Notes: generated by a model not told the origin, from the sequence alone. A stretch of 47,683 nucleotides of DNA from an uncultured Pseudomonadota bacterium (GCA_900696485.1 CAADGG010000104.1:1-47683); one strand, 5' to 3'; counted from the stretch's first letter, positions 8,233 through 17,498 are shown. Translations and numbers: made by a program.

Positions 8233-8928
8233 CTAGCCGAGAATAGCTCTCAACTCATCGGCGCCGACGCGGCGGAACTTGCGACCCGGACGCTCACGGT
8301 CGAGCGTGCAGACTTCGAGTCGCTCCGCCGCGATCGGAGCCGCGCCATTGGCGGCCGCGACCAACGCCCGGCGACCCACGGCGATGGCTTCCCCGAGGGG
8401 CAAGCCCGTGCGGTAGTTCTCGCGCAAGAAGGTCTCGAGTCCTTCGACGGCGCCGCCGATCGCGCAGAAGCCGCGGTGGTCCGAGATGCTGCCGTCGAAC
8501 TGCACGCGGAAGATCACGTTCTCCTCGTGACCCGTGAGGAGCGGCTCGCCGACCTCGGCCACGATCACCTCCACCTCGAGCGGCTTCATCTCGCGGGTGA
8601 ACACGTCACCGATCGCTTGCGAATAGGCGTTGGCGAGCGCCATGCAGCGCACATCCTCGCGGCTGTAGGCGTACCCGCGGACATCCGCGAAACGCACGCC
8701 GATCTTTCGCAGTTGGTCGAACTCACTGAACTTGCCGACCCCGGCGAAGGCGATGCGGTCGTAGATCTCACCGATCTTGGTCAGACGCGACGGATTCTCG
8801 GCCACCAGTACGATGCCCTTGTCGTACTCGAGCGCGACGATGGACTTGCCGCGAGCGATGCCCTTGCGGGCATACTCGGCCTTGTCCTGCATCAGCTGTT
8901 CGGGGGAGACGTAGAACGACATCGACAT
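8233..8928 (-). CDS. prcA: 20S proteasome alpha subunit PrcA
   Basis: Structural outer-ring subunit of the bacterial 20S proteasome (231 aa). The N-terminal gate segment SFYVSPEQLMQDKAEYARKG and GIARGKSIVALEYDKGIVLV match actinobacterial PrcA closely, followed by NPSRLTKIGEIYDRIAFAG and DVRGYAYSRED. It starts only 2 nt after the prcB stop, so the subunits are probably made together. As expected for an alpha subunit, there is no catalytic N-terminal Thr. Confidence 0.95.
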   Translation of the reverse strand: MSMSFYVSPEQLMQDKAEYARKGIARGKSIVALEYDKGIVLVAENPSRLTKIGEIYDRIAFAGVGKFSEFDQLRKIGVRFADVRGYAYSREDVRCMALANAYSQAIGDVFTREMKPLEVEVIVAEVGEPLLTGHEENVIFRVQFDGSISDHRGFCAIGGAVEGLETFLRENYRTGLPLGEAIAVGRRALVAAANGAAPIAAERLEVCTLDRERPGRKFRRVGADELRAILG

Positions 8929-8930
8929 GA

Positions 8931-9734
8931 CTAACGCGCTCCCGTCCGCGTCCGCGCGACCAGAACCTGCTCCCGATAGACGCGTTCGAGGGTCACCCGG
9001 TCGATCTCCGTGACGCCCGCTGCGGTGCAGAAACAGACCAGCGGGAAGATCCCGCGGGCCAGATCCACACCGCCGGTGGCGCGATCCTCGTCCGCCGCGT
9101 CGGCGAGGGCCTGGAGCGCCATCAACAGAGCCTCGTCCCGGGTCAGGCCCGGCCGGAAGACCTTCTTGATCGATTCCCGGGCGTAGAGTCCGCCACTGCC
9201 CGAGGCGTCGAACTCGGCCTCTTCGTAGCGACCGCCCGTCACGTCGTATTTCCAGAGCCGACCGATCCCGCGCCGCAGGTCGTATCCGGCGAAGAGCGGT
9301 ACGACGACGAGCCCCTGCATCGCCGCCGGGAGGTTCGCACGCACCATCTGCGAGAGCTTGTTGGCCTTGCCTTCGAGCTCGAGCGCCTCCCCCTCGATCT
9401 TCTCGTAATGCTCGAGTTCGATCCGCAGCATGCGGGCCATCTCGATGGCGGGACCGGCCGCTCCGGCGATCGCGATCAGCGAGTGCGCGTCGGTCGGAAA
9501 GACCTTCTGGAGGTCGCGCGAGGCGACCCGGTGGCCTTCGGTCGCGAGCCGGTCGCCGGCGACGACGACGCCCTCGGCGAAGCGGAACGCCAGCACCGTG
9601 GTGCCGTGAGGCACCGAGGGCATCGAGGCCTCGGCCCGGACGCCTGCCGTGGGCTGTTCGGGTCGCAACTGCGGATGATCGATCTCGACGAGCTCGAAGA
9701 AGCTCGAGCCCTGGTAGCGGCCTCGGAAGAGCAC
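8931..9734 (-). CDS. prcB: 20S proteasome beta subunit PrcB
   Basis: Catalytic inner-ring subunit. A propeptide of about 44 residues precedes the self-cleavage site HG|TTVLAF; the first Thr after Gly becomes the N-terminal nucleophile. GVVVAGDRLATEGHRV supplies the conserved Asp and, in the usual alignment, the region of the active-site Lys (here Arg/Thr-rich and worth checking). The frame extends upstream to 9809, but that would overlap pup. The GTG at 9734, nine nt after GGGGGA, is the better start (267 aa). A TTG at 9743 is possible. Confidence 0.93.
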   Translation of the reverse strand: MLFRGRYQGSSFFELVEIDHPQLRPEQPTAGVRAEASMPSVPHGTTVLAFRFAEGVVVAGDRLATEGHRVASRDLQKVFPTDAHSLIAIAGAAGPAIEMARMLRIELEHYEKIEGEALELEGKANKLSQMVRANLPAAMQGLVVVPLFAGYDLRRGIGRLWKYDVTGGRYEEAEFDASGSGGLYARESIKKVFRPGLTRDEALLMALQALADAADEDRATGGVDLARGIFPLVCFCTAAGVTEIDRVTLERVYREQVLVARTRTGAR

Positions 9735-9762
9735 CCCCCTCAATCCCCCGTCGCGGTTGGCG

Positions 9763-10044
9763 CTATTGGCCGCCGCGCTGCACGTAGTTCTTGACGAACT
9801 CCTCGGCATTCTCCTCGAGGACTTCGTCGATCTCGTCGATCAGGGCGTCCATCTCTTCCTTCAGGTCCTCGCCCTTCTTGGCGAGCTTCTGACCGCCCTT
9901 GCCGTCCTCGCCACTCTCGTCGCCGCCGCCTCCGCCGCCCTTTTTCTGCTGCTGCTGGGATTCGGCGGCGGAGACGAACCGGAGCGGCTCGCGCTCCTGG
10001 TCTCCGCTCTGTCGGCTGCCCTGTCGGGAGGTCTGGATCTTCAT
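9763..10044 (-). CDS. pup: Prokaryotic ubiquitin-like protein Pup (Gln-ended)
   Basis: The protein tag attached to proteasome substrates. The C-terminal part is typical: a helix region (LKEEMDALIDEIDEVLEENA) then EEFVKNYVQRGGQ. Ending in GGQ, it must be deamidated by Dop before ligation. At 93 residues it is longer than the usual 60-70. The extra length is a charged N-terminus with runs of Gln (SQQQQKK) and six Gly. The start is well supported: GGAG lies 6 nt before the ATG. It lies between dop and prcB. Confidence 0.95.
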   Translation of the reverse strand: MKIQTSRQGSRQSGDQEREPLRFVSAAESQQQQKKGGGGGGDESGEDGKGGQKLAKKGEDLKEEMDALIDEIDEVLEENAEEFVKNYVQRGGQ

Positions 10045-10086
10045 CGCGTTCTCCAGGCTGATGCCGTCGCTCGAGCGGCGGTCCTC

Positions 10087-11571
10087 TCAGCTCTTCAGAT
10101 TCTTGACCAGCTCTGCGGCCGTCGGGGACGACTGGAAGAGCTCGTCCACATGCTGTTTCGAGCCCTTCAGGGGTTCGTTCATCAAGACGCGCTTGATCGG
10201 GTCATCGCCGATCCCGAACGAGATCGAATCCCAGTTCACACCGAAGACCTCGGTGCCATAACGCCGCAGGCAGCTGCCTCGGAAGTACGCTCGCGTGTCC
10301 TCCGGCGGATGGTGGACCGCACGCTCGATCTCCTCGTCCGTCACGATCCGTTGGATCTTTCCCTGTCGCTCGAGAAGATAGTACAGCCCCTTGTCGGGGC
10401 GCAGGTCGTGGTACTGGAGGTCCAGCATCTGCACCTGCGACGAATCCCAATCCACGCCCTTGCGGCTGATGAAGCCTTCGATCAGCGCTTTCTTCGCCAC
10501 CCAGTCGAGTTGGTCGGCGAGTTCCATGGGATCCCGCTCGAGAGCATCGAGGACGCGCTCCCAGTACGCGAGAACCTCGCGAGCCCCCGGGTCGGTCTCG
10601 CGATTCGTCACGTAGCGCTGGGCCAGCTCGAGGTATTCGCCCTGGAGCTGGACGGCACTCAAGCGGCGACCATTCTGCAGCTCGACCTCCCGTCGGCAGC
10701 TCGCGTCGTGAGAAACCTCCTTGATCGCCTTCACGGGATCCCGCAGGGAGAAGTCCCGGTCGATCGCGCCATCCTCGATCATCGCCAGCACCAGGGCGGT
10801 GGCCCCGTTGCGCAGGTAGATCGAGGATTCGGCCATGTTGGCGTCGCCGACGATGACGTGGAGGCGCCGGTACTTCTCGCGATCCGCGTGCGGCTCGTCG
10901 CGGGTATTGATGATCGGGCGCTTCACCATCGTGTCGAGCGCGACTTCGGTCTCGAAGAAATCGGCTCGCTGCGAGAGCTGGTACTGGCACGGATGTCCAC
11001 GGTTCTCCGAACCCACCTTGCCGGCGCCGGTGTACACCTGACGGGATACGAAGAACGGCATCAGGTGCTCGACGATCTGCTTGAAGGACGTGCGGCGGTC
11101 CATCAAGTAGTTCTCGTGACAGCCGTAGCTGTTGCCCTTGCGATCGCTGTTGTTCTTGTAGATCAACATCTGCGTGCCGGGCGGCAGCAGCCGGTTGGCC
11201 TCGCGGCGCGAGATCTCGACGATCCGCTCACCCGCTTTCTCGAAGATCACGAGGTCCCGGGCGTTCGTCACCTCCGGGCAGGAGTACTCCGGGTGCGCGT
11301 GGTCGACGTAGTAGCGCGCGCCGTTGGCGAGCGTCTTGTTGCGGGCGATGTTCTCCTGCTGGTTCGGGGTGTACTTCTCCCCTTCGACCTGGAACCCTCG
11401 CGCGTCGGCCAACGGGTTCTCTTGATCGTAGTCCCACAGGATCTTCGCGGGCGCATCTTCGCGATACGCGTTGACGAGCAGCACGCAGCTCGAGATCGGA
11501 TCGAAATCACGGTCGTTCTGGACGGTGATCCCGTACTCGATCTCGGTCCCCATGACCTTCGGAATCGCCAT
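10087..11571 (-). CDS. dop: Pup deamidase/depupylase Dop
   Basis: Converts the C-terminal Gln of Pup to Glu and removes Pup from substrates. At 494 aa it begins IPKVMGTEIEYGI. An insert of roughly 40 residues rich in D, N and Q (DFDPISSCVLLVNAYREDAP and on) is the Dop-specific loop missing in PafA. The catalytic Asp is at residue 90 in ARYYVDHAHPEY, and NTRDEPHADREKYRRLHVI is shared with PafA. It lies 34 bp after arc and 42 bp before pup on the same strand. Confidence 0.95.
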   Translation of the reverse strand: MAIPKVMGTEIEYGITVQNDRDFDPISSCVLLVNAYREDAPAKILWDYDQENPLADARGFQVEGEKYTPNQQENIARNKTLANGARYYVDHAHPEYSCPEVTNARDLVIFEKAGERIVEISRREANRLLPPGTQMLIYKNNSDRKGNSYGCHENYLMDRRTSFKQIVEHLMPFFVSRQVYTGAGKVGSENRGHPCQYQLSQRADFFETEVALDTMVKRPIINTRDEPHADREKYRRLHVIVGDANMAESSIYLRNGATALVLAMIEDGAIDRDFSLRDPVKAIKEVSHDASCRREVELQNGRRLSAVQLQGEYLELAQRYVTNRETDPGAREVLAYWERVLDALERDPMELADQLDWVAKKALIEGFISRKGVDWDSSQVQMLDLQYHDLRPDKGLYYLLERQGKIQRIVTDEEIERAVHHPPEDTRAYFRGSCLRRYGTEVFGVNWDSISFGIGDDPIKRVLMNEPLKGSKQHVDELFQSSPTAAELVKNLKS

Positions 11572-11605
11572 CCATTCCTCGTCCGTCTGCCGGAGTGCGC
11601 TCCGG

Positions 11606-13444
11606 TCAGAGATACTGGCCCGATCGAATGTCTTCGACCGAGCGTCCCTCGTTGCGATTGATTCCGGTGATCAGCGTCCGGACGTTGATGATCCGCTCTC
11701 CCTTGCGGCCGGAGATGCGCGCCCAGTCGTCGGGATTCGTGGTGTTCGGGAGATCCTCGTTCTCCTTGAACTCGTCCCGCACGGCTTCGATCAGGTCGTT
11801 CAGCATGATGCCGCGTTCGTCCGCCTCGATCAGCCGCTTGACGGCCTTCTTCTTGGCCCGGTCGACGATGTTCTGGATCATCGCGCCGCTGGAGAAATCC
11901 TTGAAATAGAAGATCTCCCGCTCGCCCTTCGCGTACGTGACCTCCAGGAACTTGTTGTCCTCGGTCGTAGCGTACATGTTCTCGATCGTATCGCAGATCA
12001 GTCCATCGACGATCTTCGTCGCGTCACTGCCGTAGCGCTCTTCCGTGTTCTTGTGGAACGGAAGATCCGACTTCAGGTACTTCGTGAAGATCTCCTGCGC
12101 CGACTTGGCGTCCGGTCGATTCACCTTGACCTTGAGATCGAGGCGACCCGGCCGCAGCACGGCCGGATCGATCAGATCCTGGCGATTGCTGGCGCCGATC
12201 ACGATCACATTCTTCAGCGACTCGACGCCGTCGATCTCCGACAGGAACTGCGCGACGACCGTCGCCTCCATGTCCGACGAGATCCCCGATCCGCGCATCC
12301 GGAACAGCGAGTCCATCTCGTCGAAGAAGATCACGACGGGAATGTTCTCGCTGGCCTTCTCCCGCGCCTTGCGGAAGACCTCGCGGATCTTGTGTTCGGT
12401 TTCTCCGACGTACTTGTTCAGCAGCTCGGGACCCTTGACGTTGAGGAAGAAGGCCGGCGTCGCCCGTCCGGTCCGCTTCTCCACGCTCTTCGCGAGACTG
12501 TTCGCCACCGCCTTCGCGATCAGCGTCTTGCCGCAGCCCGGCGGGCCGTAGAGCAGGATGCCCTTCGGCGGCGAGAGCTGGTGATCGGCGAAGATCTCCG
12601 GGTGCAGGTACGGCAGCTCGATGGCATCGCGCAGTACCTCGATCTGATCGTCGAGGCCTCCGATGCGGTCGTAGGTGACGTCCGGCACCTCCTCCAGCAT
12701 CACCTCCTCGACCGTCGATTTCGGCATCTTCTCGTACGCATACTGCGTACGCGTATCGACCATCACGTGATCGCCGGTCTTCAGCGTATCGGAGCGGAGC
12801 GCTGCGGAGAGCGTGACGACGCGTTCGTCGTCGGTGTGGCCGAGGACGATGGCCCGGCCATCGCCCAGCAGCTCGATCACCGACGCGATCTCCCCGCGCT
12901 GGACCCAGCCCGCCGGTTCGATCACGTTCATCGCCTCGTTGAGCAGGACCAGTTGGCCCTCCTCGAACTGGTGCGGATCGACCTTCGGGTGGACGTTGAC
13001 GCGCATCGGCCGACCGTCGATGACGATCTCCGCCGTGCCGTCCTTGTTGGCGCGGGTGAACACGCCATAGCCGTTCGGCGGCGCACAGAGTTTGTCGACC
13101 TCCTCCTTGAGGAGTTCGATCTGTTGCTTCGCTTCCTGGAGCGCATGCACCAGCTTCTCGTTCTGTCGCTCGGCATCCCCGGCCTGCTGGCGCATCAGCA
13201 GGTAGCGACGGCGGGCGGTCTCGTATTCCGCCAGCAGCCGCTCGAGGCGACGGCGGAACTCCGTGGACTCGGCACCGAAGAAGCGGAGCGCATCCTGCAA
13301 CTCCGCAATCGGATCGCCGGGCGACGGGGCCGCTTCGCGTTCCGGATCCTCATCGGGCCGGGGACCGGACGCCGAGATGCGCCGCATCACATCTCGCACG
13401 AAGCCCTTGCGTCCCGCACTACCGGTGTCGTCGAATTCGTTCAT
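11606..13444 (-). CDS. arc: Proteasome-associated AAA+ ATPase Arc/Mpa
   Basis: Hexameric unfoldase that binds pupylated proteins and feeds them to the 20S core. In order (612 aa): a coiled coil at about residues 65-115 that captures Pup; OB domains to about 250; an AAA+ module with Walker A GPPGCGKT (about 300), Walker B VIFFDEMDS (about 373) and the second region ending in arginine-finger residues. It ends in GQYL, the penultimate-Tyr motif that docks Mpa onto PrcA rings. It is first of the six proteasome genes, with its promoter far upstream. Confidence 0.95.
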   Translation of the reverse strand: MNEFDDTGSAGRKGFVRDVMRRISASGPRPDEDPEREAAPSPGDPIAELQDALRFFGAESTEFRRRLERLLAEYETARRRYLLMRQQAGDAERQNEKLVHALQEAKQQIELLKEEVDKLCAPPNGYGVFTRANKDGTAEIVIDGRPMRVNVHPKVDPHQFEEGQLVLLNEAMNVIEPAGWVQRGEIASVIELLGDGRAIVLGHTDDERVVTLSAALRSDTLKTGDHVMVDTRTQYAYEKMPKSTVEEVMLEEVPDVTYDRIGGLDDQIEVLRDAIELPYLHPEIFADHQLSPPKGILLYGPPGCGKTLIAKAVANSLAKSVEKRTGRATPAFFLNVKGPELLNKYVGETEHKIREVFRKAREKASENIPVVIFFDEMDSLFRMRGSGISSDMEATVVAQFLSEIDGVESLKNVIVIGASNRQDLIDPAVLRPGRLDLKVKVNRPDAKSAQEIFTKYLKSDLPFHKNTEERYGSDATKIVDGLICDTIENMYATTEDNKFLEVTYAKGEREIFYFKDFSSGAMIQNIVDRAKKKAVKRLIEADERGIMLNDLIEAVRDEFKENEDLPNTTNPDDWARISGRKGERIINVRTLITGINRNEGRSVEDIRSGQYL

Positions 13445-13850
13445 CGCCCCGTCTCCTCATTCCTCGTTCCGCGGCTCGCGAGTGGTCCGGGTCCCCTCAG
13501 ACAAGCCACTCAGCGGACTTTTGCAAGCCCCATGCCGCCCTCTTCCGAGGCCGCCGGCTCGGAATCCAAGCCAACGCCGGGCGGTGGCGGGTCGTCCTGC
13601 CGATCCGTGTGGGCCGCCCGCAGCGACGTCGCGACGTCCGGAGATCTTCCGCCGGCTCGGCGACGCGGTCCGGCACTCGGGATCTGCCGGTTCGCTGCCA
13701 GACGGGGTCCGAGCACCCGCCACACGATCCGCCAGGCATCGATCGAGCGTGTGGGAAACCCGGTCGAAACGGGCCTCGGATCCGGGATCGAGGCGTTGGA
13801 CGGGCATTGCCGAAAACTCGGAACCCCTTGCAATTCCAGCGCTGTAAGCA
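13445..13850 (-). other. Long leader between the arc promoter and arc; no confident gene
   Basis: About 400 bp separate the predicted promoter from the arc ATG. Two minus-strand frames are open here: one from an ATG at 13807 to a stop at 13457, and another overlapping one ending at 13510. Both give Arg/Ser/Pro/Gly-rich translations, have no Shine-Dalgarno sequence and show third-position GC below that of neighbouring genes. I see no tRNA or known RNA gene. The stretch may be an untranslated leader or hold a short peptide gene. Confidence 0.4.
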
Positions 13851-13856
13851 CACAGC

Positions 13857-13884
13857 AGCATATCAGAGGGGTCCCCGTTTTCAA
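13857..13884 (-). promoter_or_regulatory. Predicted sigma70-type promoter of the proteasome operon
   Basis: On the minus strand TTGAAA (13884-13879), a 16-bp spacer, then TATGCT (13862-13857) preceded by TGA, which makes an extended -10. It lies in an AT-richer patch of this GC-rich region and points toward arc. Predicted transcription start is near 13850. Confidence 0.55.
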
Positions 13885-14262
13885 CCGGAGGACACGCCGC
13901 CTCAGCCGTCCCGCCGCAGCACCTCGGCACGGAGAAGCAAGCCCGATCGGCGGCCGGGTCGGCGGATCGGGGCGGAGACCCGAAGGCTTTGCCACACCGG
14001 AATGGTGCGCCCCGGACCCCATGGGGATCGCGGTCCGGTCCGGGCCATCGGCTGCCGCTCCGCTGCCGGGGAGCTGCGATGGCCCTGCCTACGGACGATG
14101 CCGAGCTGCGTCGGAGAGAGCCGCGATTTTGACGGCAGCGTCGGCTTTCGTACGCTCTCTCTCCCGCGCACGGATCTGCGGACCCTACCGACGATCTAGG
14201 GAATCCGGTGCTGACCCTGGCGACCGGGCACCCTCCGAACCCCGGGGGGTTGCGGACCCGAC
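13885..14262. other. Intergenic stretch between lolA and the arc promoter
   Basis: No believable coding region on either strand. Open frames here are Arg/Pro/Ser-rich shadows. A short inverted repeat, AACCCC and GGGGTT at 14237-14250, lies near the lolA stop but is too weak to call a terminator. Confidence 0.4.
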
Positions 14263-15009
14263 TCATCGAGCGTTCGGCACCGCCAGCACGCGCGTGCCGG
14301 GGGGCGGCTCGAACTGGAATCGCTCCACAGACGGATCGACGTTGCTCTGCAGCTCCTCCAGCTCCACCTCGGTCCGATTGCCGAGCAGATCGATGACGAC
14401 GGTCGAGCGGATCTCGCCGGTCTCCCGGTCGGCCCGGAGCTCGAGCCGCTCGTACGACGAATCCTGACGAGGCGTCAGCAGCAGCCGGACCCGCGCCGCT
14501 TCGCAGTCGCGCGCGACGATCTCGAACTCGTCGACGAGCTGCCCGTCGCCGAGCAGGAACTGGAGCGCGGCGCCAGACAGGAATTCGGGCCCGACCGGGA
14601 ACTGCTGCGCCTCTGCGACCTGCGGATCGTAGATCCAGAGCGTCTTGCCGTCGCTGACGACCAGGCTCGGCTCCGGCGTCTCGTACGACCAGCGCATCCG
14701 GCCCGGCTTGGCGAAGAAGACCTCTCCGCCGGCCTCCATCGCGGCCGCCTCGGCGCTGCCGAGCGCCACACTCGTGGTGCGCTGGACGAACCGCGCCCGC
14801 AGGTCGCGCACGGCGTCATAGCGCCGCTGGACGCGTTCCGTCATGACGGCGGCACAGGCGTCTGTCGGTGGCGACGCGTCGGCCGCCGGGACCGGCTCCG
14901 CCTCGGCGCGCGCGAGCCCGGGTCCGGCGAACAAGGCAAGCCCGAGCAGGATCGGCAAAACGCGGCACGTGGCGATCATGGAGCTTCGACGCAGCACCGG
15001 CCTCGTCAT
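14263..15009 (-). CDS. lolA: Outer-membrane lipoprotein carrier protein LolA
   Basis: Periplasmic chaperone that ferries lipoproteins from LolCDE to the outer membrane. The N-terminal signal peptide has a hydrophobic core ILLGLALFAGPGLARA with a likely cut after ARA; translation may begin at the second Met (residue 11). The mature part shows LolA features: LRARFVQRT, GGEVFFAKPGRMRWSYETPE, VVSDGKTLWIYDPQ. Its presence is direct evidence for an outer membrane. Its ATG overlaps the ftsK stop (ATGA). Length 248 aa. Confidence 0.9.
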   Translation of the reverse strand: MTRPVLRRSSMIATCRVLPILLGLALFAGPGLARAEAEPVPAADASPPTDACAAVMTERVQRRYDAVRDLRARFVQRTTSVALGSAEAAAMEAGGEVFFAKPGRMRWSYETPEPSLVVSDGKTLWIYDPQVAEAQQFPVGPEFLSGAALQFLLGDGQLVDEFEIVARDCEAARVRLLLTPRQDSSYERLELRADRETGEIRSTVVIDLLGNRTEVELEELQSNVDPSVERFQFEPPPGTRVLAVPNAR

Positions 15010-17498
15010 TCGGCGTCGATCGGCTGGATGTAGACCTCGCGGGACTTCGCGCCGACCTGCGGACCGACGACCCCGTCGTTCTCCATCTGCTCGATCATCC
15101 GCGCCGCGCGGTTGTAGCCGACCTTGAGCCGGCGCTGGATGTACGAGATCGAAGCGTTGCGCGTCTCCGCGACGATCGCGACGGCGCGATCGTAGAGGTC
15201 GTCCGCGTCCTCGCCGCGATCGTCCTTTTCCTCGCTCTCGAGCTTGGCCTTCAGCAGCGTCTCGTCGAACTGCGGAGCTCCCTGCTTACGCAGGAAGGCC
15301 ACCAGCTCCGCGACCTCTTTCTCCGACACGTAGGCGCCGTGCATGCGCTGCAGCTTCGAGGGCCCGGGCGGCAAGAACAGCATGTCGCCCTGTCCGAGCA
15401 GTTGCTCGGCCCCGTTCTGGTCCATGATCGTGCGCGAGTCGATCTTCGAGGCCACCTGGAATGCGATGCGCGAGGGGAAGTTCGCCTTGATCACACCGGT
15501 GAGCACGTCGACACTCGGCCGCTGCGTCGCGAGCACCAGGTGGATGCCGGCCGCGCGGGCCATCTGGGCCAGCCGCTGCAGGGCCTCCTCCACGTCTCGA
15601 GCCGACACCACCATCAGATCGGCCAGTTCGTCGATGACGACGACGATGTACGGAATCCGTTCGAGCGCGACTTCCTGCGCTTCCGTCTCGCCCGGCCGCA
15701 GCTTGAGCCGCAGCGTCGTCTGGCCATCGGCCAGCAGCTCGTCGACGCGGGCATTGAACTGCGAGATGTTGCGTACGCCGAGCGCAGCCATCGCGCGGTA
15801 GCGCTCCTCCATCTTGTGGACGACGCCGGCGAGCGCGGCCGCGGCACGCTTGGGATTGGTGACGACGTCGGCGATCAGGTGCGGAATGCCTTCATAGATC
15901 GATAGCTCGAGGATCTTCGGATCGATCAGCAGCAGCTTGAGATCTGCCGGCGAGGCGCGGAACAAGATCGAACACAGCAGGGAGTTGAGGAACACGCTCT
16001 TGCCGGTTCCCGTGGCGCCGGCCACCAGCAGGTGCGGCATCTTGGCGAGATCGGCTTCGACCGGATTGCCGAAGATGTCCTTGCCGAGCGCCAGCGTCAG
16101 CTTCGACGCGCTCTTGCGGAAGCTTTCGGAATCGATCAGGTCCCGGATGTAGACGACATCCCGGTCCGGATTCGGGATCTCGATCCCGACGACGGCCTTG
16201 CCGGGCAGCGGCGCGATGATGCGGACGGAGAGCGCCCGCAGCGCCAGCGCGAGATCGTCGGAGAGATTGGTGATGCGGTTGACCTTGACGCCGGCGCCCG
16301 GCTCGAACTCGTACATGGTGATGACGGGCCCGGGGTGCACCGTCACGACCCGGCCGGTGACGCCGAAGTCGGCGAGCTTCTTCTCGAGAATCCGCGAGTT
16401 CATGATCAGGCTCTCGCGGTCGTAGCGGCGATCGACGTCGGGAGCGCGCTGGAAGATCGACGCATCGGGAAACTGGTAGGGCCCCTGCGGCGTGTGCTCG
16501 CTGAAGACGAAGGTCTCCTGCTCGGGTCCCCGCTTCCGGCGGTCCGCGTGGTGGTCGACGATGTGCGGCTCGCCGCTCGCCGCCCGGCGGGCGGGACGGA
16601 CGCCGGGCGGCGGCTCGGCGGCAGCGGTCGATTCGTCCGCACGGGAGCCGAGCGCGGCGTCCGGCGCTTCCTCCGGCTCCGCCTCGCCCGCCGGCGCGGC
16701 GGGGGAGACGAGCCGGGCGCGGCGGGCCCGTCGGGCGCGCCGAACTCCGATCTCCTGCCAACCGCGGGCCAACCCATGGCGCAGACCCGCGGCGACGAGC
16801 ACAACGCCGGCCGTCGTGGACGCAAAGGCCCAGCGGCATCCGCGGGCCACCCCGTCGCCGGCGAGCAGCGCCGCCCGCCAGGCCGCATCCGTGGCACGCG
16901 CGAGCAGACCCGCCGCCCGGACCAGCGCCGCAATCGCGATCCGGAGCGCCGTGCGGATGGAGATCCCGAGCAGCGACAGGAGGCCGGCGGCAGCAAGCAG
17001 CACGTTGCCGAACAGAGCGCCCCAAGCACTCAGCAGCACGCCTTGGCCGGCTGCGAGCCAGACGCCGAGTCGACCGCCGGCGTCCGGCGCGATGCCCGAG
17101 ACTCCCACCGCGGCGAGCAACGGGGGGCCACTGGCGAGCGCGAGGAACAGGGCTCCGGCTCCCAACCAGAACCGTGTCTCCGGGACGCCCTTGCGGAGCA
17201 CGAGCCGCCCGCCCACGATCACTGCCACGCCGACCAGGACCCCGGCGCCCCAGCCCGCGCTGCGGCGCAGCACACCCGCGAGGGTCGCACCCACCGCGCC
17301 GGCGCCATTGGCGACATCCGTCAACCGGAACAGCGGATCACTCGGGGAATAGGTGGCGAGCGCCAGGGCCGCGAGCGCCGAAAGCGCGATCAACGCGATC
17401 CCGAGCGACTCGGCGAACCAGCGGCCGACACCGGAGCCGGCGCCGGACCCGGAGCCGCGCCCGGAGGCGCGGCGACGCCGTGCGGCAGCCCTAGCCAC
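15006..17498 (-). CDS. ftsK: DNA translocase FtsK/SpoIIIE
   Basis: Septal DNA pump that segregates chromosome termini and helps dimer resolution. The N-terminal 200 residues contain about four membrane helices. An Arg/Ala/Glu-rich linker follows, then the motor with Walker A GATGTGKS (about residue 495) and Walker B VVVIDELADLM (about 626). A C-terminal gamma winged helix (about 770-830: ISYIQRRLKVGYNRAARMIE) reads orienting DNA motifs. The GTG at 17498, six nt after GGAG, is the better start (830 aa); an upstream GTG at 17528 adds ten residues. Confidence 0.94.
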   Translation of the reverse strand: MARAAARRRRASGRGSGSGAGSGVGRWFAESLGIALIALSALAALALATYSPSDPLFRLTDVANGAGAVGATLAGVLRRSAGWGAGVLVGVAVIVGGRLVLRKGVPETRFWLGAGALFLALASGPPLLAAVGVSGIAPDAGGRLGVWLAAGQGVLLSAWGALFGNVLLAAAGLLSLLGISIRTALRIAIAALVRAAGLLARATDAAWRAALLAGDGVARGCRWAFASTTAGVVLVAAGLRHGLARGWQEIGVRRARRARRARLVSPAAPAGEAEPEEAPDAALGSRADESTAAAEPPPGVRPARRAASGEPHIVDHHADRRKRGPEQETFVFSEHTPQGPYQFPDASIFQRAPDVDRRYDRESLIMNSRILEKKLADFGVTGRVVTVHPGPVITMYEFEPGAGVKVNRITNLSDDLALALRALSVRIIAPLPGKAVVGIEIPNPDRDVVYIRDLIDSESFRKSASKLTLALGKDIFGNPVEADLAKMPHLLVAGATGTGKSVFLNSLLCSILFRASPADLKLLLIDPKILELSIYEGIPHLIADVVTNPKRAAAALAGVVHKMEERYRAMAALGVRNISQFNARVDELLADGQTTLRLKLRPGETEAQEVALERIPYIVVVIDELADLMVVSARDVEEALQRLAQMARAAGIHLVLATQRPSVDVLTGVIKANFPSRIAFQVASKIDSRTIMDQNGAEQLLGQGDMLFLPPGPSKLQRMHGAYVSEKEVAELVAFLRKQGAPQFDETLLKAKLESEEKDDRGEDADDLYDRAVAIVAETRNASISYIQRRLKVGYNRAARMIEQMENDGVVGPQVGAKSREVYIQPIDAE

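Noticed and set aside
9735..9809. Upstream start of prcB at 9809
   Set aside because: It would overlap the end of pup, and the residues have no similarity; the propeptide is complete from 9734.
13457..14266. A 269-residue minus-strand frame upstream of arc
   Set aside because: Arg/Ser/Gly/Pro-rich composition, no ribosome-binding site, poor third-position GC and a promoter in its middle. A shorter product from 13807 cannot be ruled out and is noted as a finding.
11471..14467. A 998-residue plus-strand open frame
   Set aside because: It runs antisense through arc and its leader into lolA. Long antisense frames are expected in GC-rich coding DNA, and the translation has no family features, whereas the minus strand encodes clear Arc/Mpa.
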